Assembly (NCBI GenBank): GCA_017591395.1
Contig: WEDG01000228.1
Location: 38,501-102,500, forward strand
DNA: 64,000 nt
Source: Schistocephalus solidus
Taxonomy: Eukaryota > Platyhelminthes > Cestoda > Diphyllobothriidea > Diphyllobothriidae
Reading direction: 5' to 3'
Part shown: one piece after another, positions 31,863 to 43,611 of the stretch
How positions within the stretch are numbered: position 1 is the first letter of the stretch
Layout of the letters: each line of letters opens with the position of its first letter
Position numbers and translations under genes: made by a program
The notes under the pieces: generated by a model
Databases searched by the model: none
What the model was told of the DNA's origin: nothing
What the model saw: the letters and a program-made list of their open reading frames with translations, nothing else

Positions 31863-33714
31863 CAAAGGGGTCCCGAGTAGCGTTGGCTTGGGAAGGAACG
31901 CCAAAGTTTCCGGTGGGAGTTGGTGATTCGAATGCACCCGTGTTTCTTTTGTCAGCTACGTTTTGTGGCAATTCAACGCAGCCCAAAGCAGCAAGAAGTG
32001 TCCTTTGGAACCTCGCAATCCTCTTTCGCCCTCTCGAGATTACAGCGTATGTAGGCAAATGCTATCCTACCGTGGAAAGTGCAACAACTATGATGTAGAC
32101 AGACACCGAGGAATGACTGCTGCTTTTTGCTGTTTTTGTCGTTGCCGATGCGGCCGTCGGCTACGGTAACTGTGTGACAAGGCTAGCCGCCAGCGTGAGT
32201 GAGTATGGAGAGATCAAAAGTCGTGCCGACGGTGGGCTGCGGAGGGGGATGGAGGAGGAGGAGGAGGAGGAGGAGGAGGAGGAGGAGGAGGAGGAGGAGG
32301 AGGAGAGAGCAGAACAGTGGCAGGTGGTCAGAGGAAGCAAACCTTCTGTCGCAACTTCCCAATGCCGTACGACACAGGTGCTTGCTACTACCTCTCTGAG
32401 GATGGCGTATGGGGTCAATTTGCGGTTCCACATGGAGATTTCTGAACATTTGCGAGTGGAGACAACAGTAGTAAACCGCTCAAAAATTTGGTGCAAAAAG
32501 AACGGAAGGAAATAATTGAGTGAATAAGAGAAGTAATACCAGAGGAGGGAGGATTATGAGGGGAGGAAAAGGATAGGGAGGGGGAAGGATGAAGAAGAAG
32601 AAGAAGAGGAGGAGGAGGAGGAGGACGAAGAGGATTCCACCAGTATCCTACGGCATGCGTGTTCTTTGCCGTCCAAGGAAAGCCTGTACAGAATGGTAAC
32701 CATTTGCCAAGAACCAAGTACCGATATAGACGGAAGGAACTAATAAAAGTTATAAAAAGAACTCTTGGTACTTAAAAGCCTGCATAGGCACGCGAACTCA
32801 GCTGGGCTCGAACCTGCGACATAAACGACAGTGGAGGGGTTATTTCAGGCAACCACTTGTGAGGTTAGACTTTTTCACATTTGGTCAATGTTATCGCTCT
32901 ACCTACTGCAGCGTATGAAATCCATCAATTTTATACGGTAGGTTGAATGCCCCAACAGGTCTCCTTCAAGATCACATATTCCACTCGATCGCTGGCACAA
33001 TAATTCCCATTCGCCTGAAGTTCCGGGTTCACACTACAACACATCATCAGAAGGGGGATGAACACACAAGGAGTAATGTATTTATGGATGCAGTTGCTGT
33101 GTACCTTACAGACCTATCAAAATTAGCCTCTCACATTGGTGTGATGAAAATTGAATCATCTGTAACCAAGTCTTCGATTGTCGTACCTTAAGCGCCGGTG
33201 TCAGTTATTGGCGTGGCAATGAGTCCGACAACTGACTCACTGATACTCTTAGTGGAAGAAGCAGTGGTCGCGCAGGAGCAACGACTCTGTCGAGGCAAAG
33301 TCTTAACACCGAAAAGGGAGGGCAGAGGTAACTGCATTTTTGATGGATTGACTAAAGAAGCAGTTTGCATTTCCTACGGGCCTGTTAGCCTCGGTCAACT
33401 TAAAGGCGTAGTCGGGTCCCATAAAATTAGCCGCGATTTGAGACCTGACATGAGTCCGCCTCATCGACCATCGGTGACGGCCACGGCACTCAGACCATCA
33501 ACAAACATAATAACCTTTCTCTACGAATGAAGAACCGCTACTTTTGGTACGTCGTGCAATACCAAATTCGTCCTATAAATTTGTCAACTTTTGTGCATCC
33601 TTTGTCCAAATCTGTTGTAGTGTCTGATTATGGGTTTGAGTGGACACCCGAAACGCCTATTCCATCGATTGAGCCTCACATGTGGGAAACAGAAATAAGG
33701 ACCCCGTAATACAA
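31863..33714. other. Non-coding; GGA microsatellites at 32250-32304 and 32590-32630
   Basis: Two GGA/GAA tracts account for the long poly-Glu and poly-Ser frames. A minus-strand B-box-like GGTTCGAGCCC lies at about 32804-32815 in a possible SINE relic. Frames at 32943-33191 and 33198-33530 have no recognised domain. Confidence 0.45.
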
Positions 33715-33835
33715 GTGACCTTGAGGTAAATTCCAGTGAGACTAGGGTTAGAGTTAAGATTTAAAGCTAGGTTCATGGTTATGGTTAGAAAACGTTACTA
33801 GTTACCCTTCCTGGAATTTAAAGCAAGGCCCCTGG
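33715..33835 (+). repeat. Relic of the MITE-like family
   Basis: ACCCCGTAATACAAGTGACC, then degenerate TTAGGGTTAGAG-like repeats, then TTACCCTTCCTGGAATTTAA correspond to the left flank, interior and right interior of the 36.2 and 41.6 kb copies. The terminal repeats are eroded. Confidence 0.45.
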
Positions 33836-34671
33836 AGGAGGTTTCACCTTCCGTGTCTTATGGAGTTGCCTTTTCACTCTCATCGGTTTATCGCACTTTT
33901 ATCTAAAACGTACGGTCTTTGTGTTCATTTAGCATCCACTTACTGGGGTTCTCATGAGAACGATTTCAAAAAGACCATTGGATTGTATTCAGACTGTCCT
34001 TTTGAAAAAGAACGTTTGAGACACCGTCATTTTGCAGCGCTACAAGGGTCATTTGCCCTTCAAACAAAATCCTCTTCGTCTCTCTGATATTTAATTTTTA
34101 TCGAACTAACCATTTGGGTGTATCTTCTGTTAGTTTTCGGAAAATCCGGGGCGTTCTCAATAATAAGTAGGCTTCGTTCAAAATGAAAGAAACAGCCGTA
34201 ACTGTGACATATGTTGGCATGAATAGGCAACTTCGCGAGTGACTAGCCGAGCTAATTATCCACAAAATGACTTTATTTCTGAAAGGGCAGTCTTGGAAAA
34301 GTCGTTTCTATAAATGAAATACGTACATCCATCTGCCACCCACGAATCACCATTTGTTACTAAGCGAGACTTATTATATCGAAATTTTGAGCTTGAATAA
34401 TCTATTTAGTGCTGCCTGGAATTGTTGGATTTCCTCTCAAACTCTCGACAAATGGTGGTTAGCTCTCCGTACTCGCCTCATTCTCTCCTCCCCGCTGGCC
34501 GTTCGTTGTAGACGATCAGATTTAGCCCTGTCTAGAGGGTGCAAATGTGCCGTGCGCAGAAGGTTGTTTAAAGTGAAGTCAATATGCGGGGCACCTACCG
34601 CACACCAATCGTATTTCGACTGCAAGAAGAAATCACATCAACTTGAGATGGGCTGGTAACGGGTAGATAGC
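33836..34671. other. Intergenic sequence, nothing recognised
   Basis: Plus frames at 33860-34087 and 34354-34659 are open for 75 and 101 residues but contain no family motif that I can name. Confidence 0.4.
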
Positions 34672-35030
34672 AATAACTGGCCATTCTGGTGTGCCCAGTA
34701 TTTGTCAGAAATAGCTCCTATTGAGCAAAATCCGTCTTACTGCACGTGATACTCCAAGTTGCACCAGTTCTCCATGTCCACCTGTAACCAACGGCTCCGA
34801 TATTATAATTATCGTTGAATGGTACGTTGGCGCTCACTTGTCCCGTTGGGCCTTGGAGCTCACTCTCAAGCCCCGGTAGACGGTAGTAGAAGTGCACTAC
34901 CGACAAAGACCGGGAGACCGGAATGGCCAATTTCTGTCGTATTAGCCGCCGTCAACCAGCCCTACCCGACCCTGAGGATCAAACTCGCAACCTGTTGGCT
35001 AGAGGTCCAACGCACTAACCGTTCACTTAA
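34672..35030. repeat. SINE pieces in inverted arrangement
   Basis: A short plus-strand tail (ACTGGCCATTCTGGTG..TTTGTC, 34672-34712) is followed by a minus-strand block matching the GAGTGAGTTCCG head region (about 34838-34880, reversed). A minus-strand SINE lies at 34898-35030, with reversed tail CCGACAAAGACCGGGAGACC, body GAATGGCCAATTTCTG and B box GGATCAAACTCGCAACC. Confidence 0.55.
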
Positions 35031-36230
35031 CGAGGCTAACTATTAGCCATCTGTTGTCGGTCCTCATCAGCTGCGCGCCATGGACTGTGAACTGGAAAAC
35101 TGAGCGGAGAGGCTTCAGGTGCAGCAGAATTAACGGGCTGGGTGACTGCGGCCGGATCCTGAACCTTTAAGGAGTGCGTTAACGTCCATCTCCCGGTTCC
35201 GCGGCACATCGGTATTTTCTCACCAGGTTGCTATGTGAAAAGAACGACCGAAAGCCTCTCCGCTACCTCTCTTTACTACCCATCCGCAGCAATAGCGCCA
35301 GTCGGAACTAGCGACGAAGATGATGGTGGTGGTGATAAAATCACCAACCATAATGAAGAGGGTGCAGTATCGACGATAGCAACAAGCTCTTGAATTGTGA
35401 GAAAATTTAGCGGTGCGAAACATGTGCAAACAGGCGGTAATAGACCCAGTTTTCCAAATTAGTCATGATCCAGAGCGGCCGTCGGTTTATGCCAACGCCC
35501 CCTCACCGGCCCATCCTTCGTCAAGTTCTTTGATGTAGTGTAGAGATGCCGGTGTTAGGGTTACCCTCAAATCAGCTGCACTGCCACCTGGTAGGCCGAA
35601 ACCGGTGGTTCGTCTTTTAAGAAGCCTGGAGTATAGAAGGCCGAAGAAGGGGAGGGAACAACGGTTGTCCAAAATCCAGAGAGACCAAGCTAGAATGTCG
35701 GCTTAGGATCCAATCCTAAGGCGGTGATGTGTCAGTCGGGCTCATTTTATCAATGAAACAGATGATCTATCGATCGAGCCACGGGCTCGCGGACAGAACA
35801 TGGGTGTCCTGTCTTGCCTAGGAATCAGTAACCCAATTCTCAAGAGCTCTGGTCGGCAAAGACAACGGCAGTCGTTTCCGGACTGTCGTTTCTCGTCTGT
35901 CGACCACACCTCAAGTCAATCCCAGTCTGCGTTTTATTGTTGCGGCGAGAACTCCCGTCATTGATCGCACCAGTCTGTGGGGCTCAGACAGGAACTCCGA
36001 GGCAACCTGGTACGTCCCCCATTTCGCCCTGAAATTAGGATAGCGTAAAAGGCCACGTATATGTGATGCAGAAGACACCTAAAGTAGAATTGTTCGATTG
36101 GTCTGTTGGATACTCAGTTAGCCTTCCTGTCCACGAAAGAGCGTGTGCCACCCGACCGACTGTCATCGTTGACGTACAGGTCACAATAACTGCAGACGCC
36201 GTGATATTCGGACCTTGATAAGAACGACTT
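35031..36230. other. Intergenic; partial minus-strand SINE head at 35760-35830
   Basis: Reversed GCGAGCCCGTGGCTC and a GCAAGACAGGAC-like block suggest a diverged SINE head. Nothing else was recognised. Confidence 0.35.
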
Positions 36231-36231
36231 G

Positions 36232-36513
36232 TATGGCCGCCTAACCAGGGCATGGGAACAGGAACCACATGCAATGCATGTAGCTTAGGTTTAGGTTAAC
36301 TGGAGTAGGGTTTAAGGTTAGGATTAAGGCCAGGAGTATGTTAAGGGTTAAGGTTTAGGTCGTGTTAACTGAAAGGTTAATGGTTGGGCTAGGGTCCAGA
36401 GCATGGTTACAGTTTAGCTTTATTCAAGCGTTAGTGCTAGGGTTAAGCCACTTAAATTTTTACCCTTCCAGAAATTTATTGCGCAACGTTCCGTGTCCTC
36501 ACTAGGCGGCCAT
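36232..36513. mobile_element. MITE-like element with telomere-like interior, copy 2
   Basis: Left end TATGGCCGCCTAACCAGGGC..GGGAACAGGAACCAC. The interior consists of degenerate TTAGGTTAGGGTTTAAGG repeats (36285-36440). Right end TTCCGTGTCCTCACTAGGCGGCCAT, inverted relative to the left. About 280 bp, with no coding capacity. Confidence 0.72.
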
Positions 36514-36960
36514 GCAAGTCATCCCTGGAGCGAAACGTTCGAATGATGGGCACGACTTTCAAGATTCCGTCGATTTTTTTCCATCATGCAAGGGGCAGTT
36601 GAGCGGCGTTTGTAAGCCTCGACACGATGGGGACCTTCAATGATGATCAACTTGGTGAGCGAGTACTGCTTTGGCAGTCTCTGCACTAGAAAGATGGTAA
36701 GGACACGCCACCACTGTGAACGTCCCGGTACATGGCACAGGAAAAATATGTCCACAAGGAAGAAGGAGCGCAAAAAGGCCAAACCGCGTCCGCAGGCGCA
36801 TCAAGTGTCTGCACGAAATGGCTCTCTTTCCTTCGTCTCCCCCCCCCTACCCCCGCCGCAACGTACACGTCAGCCTTTGGTCGGATCGGCTTTGCTCGAT
36901 CGGAGCCGTGTGAGGGAGAGGGGATGTGATGGCTACGGAAAGAGGGGCGTCAAAGAACAC
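36514..36960. other. Non-coding stretch before the CpG-rich segment
   Basis: Overlapping short frames on both strands (36640-36972) match nothing recognised. A C-rich run lies at 36839-36850. Confidence 0.35.
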
Positions 36961-36974
36961 GCGGCGTTTTAGGT

Positions 36975-37315
36975 ATGACGCCACTTCAGTCGCCATCGCC
37001 AAAATTCGCCGCGCGTGCACAGTGTTCGCACGCGTGCGTCTGCGGCACGCGCCGGCGAAAGCTGCGCGGTGGGTGCGTGTGCGCACACCGCGCAGTTGAT
37101 GACTCACACGCACGCGTCAACGCCGCCGCCACCCCACCACCACCGCCACGACCGATGACTCATTAACGATGCGCGTGCCCGAACGAACAGCAGGCAAAAA
37201 GTAGCCAATGGGAGCGTGAGGATGGTGGAGGCGGCCACCAGGTGGTGATGGCCAATCAGCTGAGCGTGCCAGTTGCGGCAAGATAATAAAACCTGCTGGC
37301 TTCATTTCTGTTCTT
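36975..37315 (+). promoter_or_regulatory. CpG-rich, promoter-like segment
   Basis: From about 36975 to 37180 the DNA is rich in CG dinucleotides (GCGCGTGCAC, ACGCGTGCG, CGGCACGCGCCGGCG). On the plus strand there follow two CCAAT boxes (37205-37209 in GCCAATGGGAGCG, and 37252-37256 in GCCAATCAGCTGAGC, the latter beside an E-box CAGCTG). A TATA-like AGATAATAAAACC is at 37281-37293. The spacing from the second CCAAT to the TATA-like box is about 30 bp, and a start near 37310-37320 would be expected. This is the best promoter candidate in the window, but no host transcript is identified. Confidence 0.35.
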
Positions 37316-37334
37316 TGTGCTTGCCTTCCGAAGA

Positions 37335-37475
37335 ATGTGGCGTATCAAGAGACTCTCTCACAGCAGCTGCAAAGTGAAGAATGTGATTAGGTGGCGGCGG
37401 CGACGTAATGGCGGGACGTCCTGCGTATCGTTTAGCGGACAGTTTTCCCACGAGACAAAGAAACACTTGATGTGA
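37335..37475 (+). CDS. Short open frame downstream of the promoter-like segment
   Basis: The first ATG after the TATA-like box opens a 46-residue frame, MWRIKRLSHSSCKVKNVIRW, then RRRRNGG and SFSGQFSHETKKHLM, ending at TGA 37473-37475. It is basic and has no recognised domain. Its position about 40-50 bp after the TATA-like box, and not its sequence, is the reason to list it. It could be a first coding exon, or chance. Confidence 0.15.
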   Translation: MWRIKRLSHSSCKVKNVIRWRRRRNGGTSCVSFSGQFSHETKKHLM

Positions 37476-37519
37476 CCGGGAAAGATCCACTGGCCCTCTA
37501 ACCCGGCGGACCGGAGTTC

Positions 37520-37930
37520 TCTGAGGATGTGCCCCCCAAAACGGGCCACATGACAGAGGCGCTGAACCAACACGGGAGCCAAATCAGAGTAGGCAGGCGT
37601 CCGTTAGGATAAGGTCCCATAAAAAATGCCGAACATGGGGGCGTACACAACATGGACACGCGTAGGTGCAGACTCGTGCCGCACCCCGCTGTCCCACTCC
37701 GTGAGAGCTGATTCATCTGTGCCCAACCCCGCCTTCGGTGTTTTTTTGACTATGTTTTGGCACCGGACCCAGGCGGGTAAGGAAAGAGAGAGAGAGTGCG
37801 GTAGATGCAGTGCAAGTCTACTATCACTTAAAACTAATCTGCGCACAAGTCACCGTCCCAGCACCACGATGAGGTGGAGCATACGCTGGGCATCGTCGGA
37901 CTACGACGGTCAAACTATCCCATGCGAGTG
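37520..37930 (-). repeat. Dispersed repeat R1, copy 9 (short form)
   Basis: Reverse orientation of copy 3: ACACGGGAGCCAAATCAG, GCCGAACATGGGGGCGTACA, CCCGCCTTCGGTGTTTTTTT, GTAGATGCAGTGCAAGTCTA, CACCGTCCCAGCACCACGAT and CATCGTCGGACTACGACGGT. Confidence 0.8.
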
Positions 37931-38795
37931 GGATGGTTAAGTCAACTGAGTGTTAAAGGCCCGAAAACCGATGGTACCTACTTGAATAAGTTTCGTGACA
38001 CCTCTCAGGCGCCCTATCGAGTTCCTCTATAGGTCATGCCTTTTATCCGCTGGGACTACAACTGGAAGTAGGTTTGGCCACCCACGCGATGTAAAATTGC
38101 TCTCAGCGAGTTTGGATGGTGGGGGGCAGGAGTGGAGAGTTGCGGCTGATTTTTAACAAAGCCTCTGTCACAACACGACTGATTTCAACCTGCAAGTTAA
38201 CTAAAACTTTCCTTGCACACCCACGGGCTACTGCCATCTGGTTTGGCCCATCAGGATGGAGTGCTCTCCTTATGCGCAGCCACAGATGCGAGCTGAGTGC
38301 TAGGTAGAGAGCGGACGGAGCAACCATTGAGGCCACACGCACCCCTTAACCGGACACCCCGTAAACCCCCTAACCCACATGCACACCTCTCACGCGTACG
38401 CAGGCGACCACGTCACGCAGAGGGCGGCAGCTGAGAAGACCGAAACGCAAAAACACCCTCACACCTTCCGAGCCAGAACCCCCAAGGCTTTCCAGAAGTC
38501 AATGCTCACTGGTATTCACAGGAATCCGGTTGCAACTCTCATCAGTCAAACAGCTAAAAACTCGCACTGACGCATTTGCGTCAACGGAAAGCGTCGTCGC
38601 AGCCACCAAGGGCGCTCCTGTTGCTACCTTGCAGGACGAACCGGGGATGTTCCACTTTACGGCCGACTTTTGCTATTATACTCCCTCTCGATGCCGATTC
38701 CTGAAATCTTTAGAAAGACGTTATGAAGCAGATTCCCTATCTCATGAAATGTCGACCAAAATTATGAAATGTGCTTTCCTTTTGAATAAATTACT
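37931..38795. other. Intergenic sequence, nothing recognised
   Basis: A 94-residue plus frame at 38530-38814 is open but shows no family motif. Confidence 0.4.
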
Positions 38796-38799
38796 TAAG

Positions 38800-39412
38800 T
38801 TATACAAAATGTAGTATGCATTTTTCTGAGTGATTTTGGTTGTCATTATAAATTCAAATATACTTTATAGAAAACATGCACAAAAATGTTCTTATTATAC
38901 TCATTTGATAGGAAATTGTGTCTTCTTCAAAGTATATAATTGAAGAAAGGGCAACTTTCGGTTTAAACAAACAGTTTATAACTATGAGGTTTTTTAAGAC
39001 CGTGAAATATTCATTCACAATACATCGTATCCTTCAAGTTAATAATGTTGCATATAATGTATACAATATGATCCACATCTATTACAAAATATTATAAGAA
39101 ATGTGTGATATCTTCCTCATTTTGTAGAGAAATGTGTGATTTTCCTTATGCAGAATGTATATAGCATGCAGTTTGGAAACCTTGAATGCAAGTGTAACGG
39201 TCGGTAGGGTTCAAACTTATTCGGCAATTTAGATACTTTTTTTAAAACAGAAAGTTACCCATTCTTCAAGTATAAAATTTGAAAAAGACACATTTTTCTA
39301 TCAAATGAGGATAAGAAAGTACCTCTTTGTACATGCTTTCTATAAAATATAGTTGAATTTATAATGACACTCAAAATCATTGAGAAAAACGCATACTACT
39401 TAAGAAACATTT
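38800..39412. mobile_element. Palindromic MITE or fold-back element, arms of about 185 bp
   Basis: Arms 38812-38985 and about 39230-39410 are inverted copies at about 80% identity by eye. They share TAGTATGCATTTTTCTGAGT, GTCATTATAAATTCAA, TATTTTATAGAAA-type and CTCATTTGATAG blocks. The outer ends read TAGTATGC and GCATACTA. The AT-rich centre (about 245 bp) is not coding. Its size and long inverted arms fit a non-autonomous DNA transposon. Target-site duplication is unclear. Confidence 0.75.
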
Positions 39413-39614
39413 TTTTGCAGATTACACTTTTTGCAGGTGGTCAGAAAGTGATTGAAATGTATTAGGATTAGGCTGCAAGAGACATTTCAGGGGATAGGAA
39501 ATCTACTCTGGAAATGAAATGCGGACGAGCTGGCCCGTTATACACAGGCTGGCGAACGGTGGGAAGCAAATCGAGTGAGGTTGAGTGAAGACGGAAGAAA
39601 GCTGGACAAGCCGG

Positions 39615-39925
39615 CTTTAGTGGATGAAGAATAGACTTGCGATGCATCTACCTCGCTCTCTGTTCTAATCCTCCACCTGGACCCGGTGTCAAGACAGAGT
39701 TAAGAAGACCGCGGATGGAAGAGGGCGCAGGCCCATGCACAGTGGTCCAACACCAAACAAAGCACAGCAGCATAAGAGGGGCGGTTCGGATCCCAACTGA
39801 CTGGGAGTGCCATAGAGACCACATTAAGCAGAAGTCGTTGCAGCCTGACTCTCAGTCCGCAAGTCGTCCATTGCGCACAAACGCATGCACTGGGCTGACA
39901 AATTGGTCCGATTTATTGTTGTTGG
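39615..39925 (+). repeat. Dispersed repeat R1, copy 10
   Basis: AATAGACTTGCGATGCATCT, GGTGTCAAGACAGAGTTAAG, GAGGGCGCAGGCCCATGCAC, GTGGTCCAACACCAAACAAA, GGATCCCAACTGACTGGGAG, TTGCAGCCTGACTCTCAGTC and GCACTGGGCTGAC parallel copy 4 closely. Confidence 0.8.
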
Positions 39926-41258
39926 TGTTAACCCAGTCCCACCAAAGATTAGCATATATTAAATTTGTTTACCCTTATAAGAATAAGTATATACCTCATT
40001 GCACAAGGCATATGGCGTACTGATGATCGGTAACAACCGTGAAACAGCTGTCTACGTCTTGCCTGTTGCATCTTTAGCAACATACGCGTGCATTATATGT
40101 GGCATGTGTCTTATGGCAAAACGTTCGTTTATCGCCAGTGGCTAGCTGGAGGGCGGGCGGACAGAATGGGATCGAGCGCGATCCTAACCACACCAGTGAG
40201 TGTCACGCACTTGTTTGACTTGACTAATCAAGTAGGTGTCCAGACATGAAATTCCATAAAGGAAGCTGACCGAATTCAATGCTATACTACCAGTACTTTC
40301 ATTTGCGGACGATCGACTGGCTGTCGATAGAAACGAATAGACGAGTTTCAGGAAGCAGTCCAGAGGAAGACGCGATCGTGAAGGAAGGGGGTGCTGGCAT
40401 GCGCTTGCAGAGTGCTCCCTGTGCCTCCGATACCATGTGATGATCTCTGATCATGGGTTTTAGTGGAGATCCAAAACGCCCTGTCAAAACTGTCATTCTA
40501 GCTTTTTATTCTGAACTTATGGAATGCAGAAAAAGTCTCTAAAACTGTTCTAAAGGCCGATAAGCAGGACATACACGCTCAGACGAACTAATTTCTCTTG
40601 ATGTCTTGTCTCTTTACTGATAAGCCTCTGTGTCGAGTACGCACACAAAATTCGCTCCTCGAGTTTACGTTTTTTTAGTTTACCTGGCATGCCCACTTAC
40701 TTTTCATCCGGAAAAATTGCAAAAGCTGTTTTCTTAAAAACACAATATTAGGAAATACATTTGCTTTAAAATTCTATAGCTGACAGGAAATATTAATTTG
40801 GAAAATAAATGATCAGCTATTTATATCTTGTTTTGAAATCCGACCTATGGTTGCTAAGTCTTATATTACCTGCTTTCGCCAAAAATACCGCTAGTAGAAG
40901 CCATTCGGACACACATAAAATACTGACATTTATCAGGGGCAGACAGTATGTCTCCTAAACAGACGTTAGACGCTCAGGTATTAGACAACATGGACGTATA
41001 AGCAAGAAAACGTTGCAAGGTGTCTCCAAATTAGGGATATTTTCGAACCGAGAGTACTATAAGAAACACGTTCGGTACCAGTGCTTTTAGGAAAGATAAC
41101 GGAGGGATGAACGAAGATTTACAAATTCAACATAAACCATTTTTAACATAGGAGTCAAATCGGCGAAACAAGACTTTCAGGCCCGGAACCACTGTTTATA
41201 TGAAAATTTGGACTGGAACCAGTAGAACCTGCATGCATACAATGCATACTTCTGCTGC
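39926..41258. other. Intergenic AT-rich sequence, nothing recognised
   Basis: No domain-bearing frame or repeat family block was seen. Confidence 0.45.
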
Positions 41259-41343
41259 TGGAGGAGGAGGAGGAGGAGGAGGAGGAGGAGGAGGAGGAGG
41301 AGGAGGAGGAGGAAGAGGAGGAGGAGGAGGAGGAGGAAGAGGC
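41259..41343. repeat. (GGA)n microsatellite
   Basis: About 28 GGA units with two GAA interruptions. They create poly-Gly, poly-Ser and poly-Leu frames on both strands. Confidence 0.95.
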
Positions 41344-41599
41344 GAAGGCCGATATTTTTATTTGTGTTCCAGCATGTGTAGGCTGGTAGGAGAATAGTTC
41401 TCCCACAAAAGCGGGACCTCGAATGGGCGATCTTTTTTACGCCAAAGCATAACTCAGTCAATCAAAAGGTAGAGGGGGGGGGTAAGACCGAAATCGAAAT
41501 TTTTGGCTTTTTAAGCAGCATTGGCCAACCACAGCCCAAATCAGTCCAGAAAACAAATCCTGACTCATTCGCGGTCGAAAATTTAGTATCAGTTGCATA

Positions 41600-41871
41600 T
41601 ATGGCCCCGTAAACAGGGTATGAGTACAGGAACCGCCCACAATACAGGTGGCTTTGCGTAATAGGGTAAGGTTTAAGGTTAGAGTTATGGTTAGGGCTTG
41701 TGTTTACTCTAGGGCTGGAGTTTAAGGTAGGGGCAGGGTTTAGGCTTATATTAGGGCTTATATTCAAGTGAAAACATGGGAATATTTGCCCTTCCTGGGA
41801 CTAGGCGCAGTGCCAGCTTTATTACTGGGCTGGACGTTCCTATTCCCGTCTCCTGTTTAGGGGGCCATATA
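41600..41871. mobile_element. MITE-like element with telomere-like interior, copy 3
   Basis: Left end TATGGCCCCGTAAACAGG..TACAGGAACCGCCC. The interior has TAAGGTTTAAGGTTAGAG-like repeats (41655-41765). Right end GTTCCTATTCCCGTCTCCTG then TTTAGGGGGCCATAT, the inverted form of the left. It has the best-preserved right terminal repeat of the family. Confidence 0.75.
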
Positions 41872-43600
41872 ACTAATTCTTATCGCCTACTATACTCGAT
41901 TGACCTACCGCTAACCCAAGGCTTGTCGACTGCGATCATGAGGGTGTTGCCCATTGGTTTATTCTGTCTACAAAAGTGGATATGAATGAGTCCGATAGGC
42001 TTCGGAGCTTCAGTCTGAAGCCAAAGAATATTTTTCGTGTCTTCTGGGGCCGTTGTTGGAGTTCGATGCCTTGTTGGACAAAGATTCTAATAGCATTACC
42101 TATTACTCTGGAATAAAATAGTAGCCGACATGCACGGCACTAACGACGGTATCAACTATTGCCCTGGAGGGGGCGCAGTGATAATTCGCGTGTTAATTTG
42201 ACTACAGCGAGGCTGGTTTTTACAGCCTCTACCTCGCCCCTACCTGCCTATACCCAAATGTTTTAACAGAAACACGACAGCTTGAGATCAGCGTGCTTTC
42301 AGTGGCCTACGAGTCCGAAGTCATGTTTACGCGTACCACACACATGTTGAGCCACAGCGCTTCGTTCTTTATTGTGTGAAAACAAGGTGTTGAATCCAAC
42401 CGGAACCAAATCCATTCGCTCTTCCTTCTACCATATTATTGACAGGTTCAATATAATCTAAATTGGGACGAGATCGAGTACAGTGTCTGCCGGTGTGTTA
42501 GGCCTCCAGTTGGTAACTGACGCAGTCAAATAACTTGAATCGCTAGAGTATCTAGGAGTTGCAGATTCAATACCATCTCTCTAGTTATTTTGGAAAGGCG
42601 TCAAAAAATCATTAGGACAGCTGCAAAGAGGGGCGGAATTTGTTAATCGCACAGTGATTTTTTTGACAGGTTCTGTGTGGCAATATAGAAAAACCATAGA
42701 GCAGAGGACCCATGCTATTGATGAAATTCCTCAGTAGGCAGGACGGTCAGAAACAGCTGTCGGGAGCTCTTAACTGCTTTCCATGTACACCATCTTTGAC
42801 TACTGCTCGTTTCCTCCCCCCCCCTCCGCTTTAAGACAGCTGTCAACAGGAGGCAAATATTTTCTACTGCACCCGCAGAAGCTTCGGTTGTGTTAGGATT
42901 TCAGCAGTTACTGGCAAATTAGATGGCCGAGCGGAACCAATGCTCACTTGCAACAGCCGGGTCCGGCTGGACGTCCGGGCGATACAGTGACTCATTCCCT
43001 GTCAGCTGATGCGGAGGCGGCCAGGTAAAAACAAGACGGTGCCACTAGCGACTGACGCAGTTTCCGTCGTGACAGCAGGACCGTCTCAATCCAACGAACA
43101 GAAAATTGAGGGGGCCGGCACGAGCCAGAGTGACAGAATTGGCAGCCAAGGTATCGGCAATCTGGTTTGAAGTCGAAACTGGTGGTCTGTGCACCGCATC
43201 TAGTACAACATACTGATGACGTTCACCTTCCCAACGCACCGTTCTACATAAAAACCCTGACTGACGGAGAACAGTCTCACTAATCCACTACCCCTCCTCC
43301 TCCTCCTCCTCCTCCTCCTCTTCCTTCAACGCTGGGAATTCTAACCGTTTTCCACCACTTCCCTCTCCCCTCTCACGCCCCAAAAGTATGGTACTGCCTC
43401 TTTCTCCCTTCTTCCCTTCGTGCGACGGTGGGTGGGTGTCACCAACATGAAAATTCACAAGTACAACTCGGTTTCTTTCCGGAGAACCTCTTTTTTATCA
43501 TAAGGACTCGGATTGCAAGCGACATCTGTTCTACAATAATACGTAAACTTCTAGAGACTTTCTTCCCTTTGCCTCTCCTCCTGGCTGATGTCACCAACAC
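41872..43600. other. Intergenic; (TCC)n at 43292-43326
   Basis: No gene recognised. A plus-strand ATG at 43014 opens a ~53-residue frame reading KTVPLATDAVSVVTAGPSQS that ends near an AAG|GTATCG donor-like site. It is compositionally protein-like but unsupported. Confidence 0.35.
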
Positions 43601-43611
43601 GAAAGATCCAA

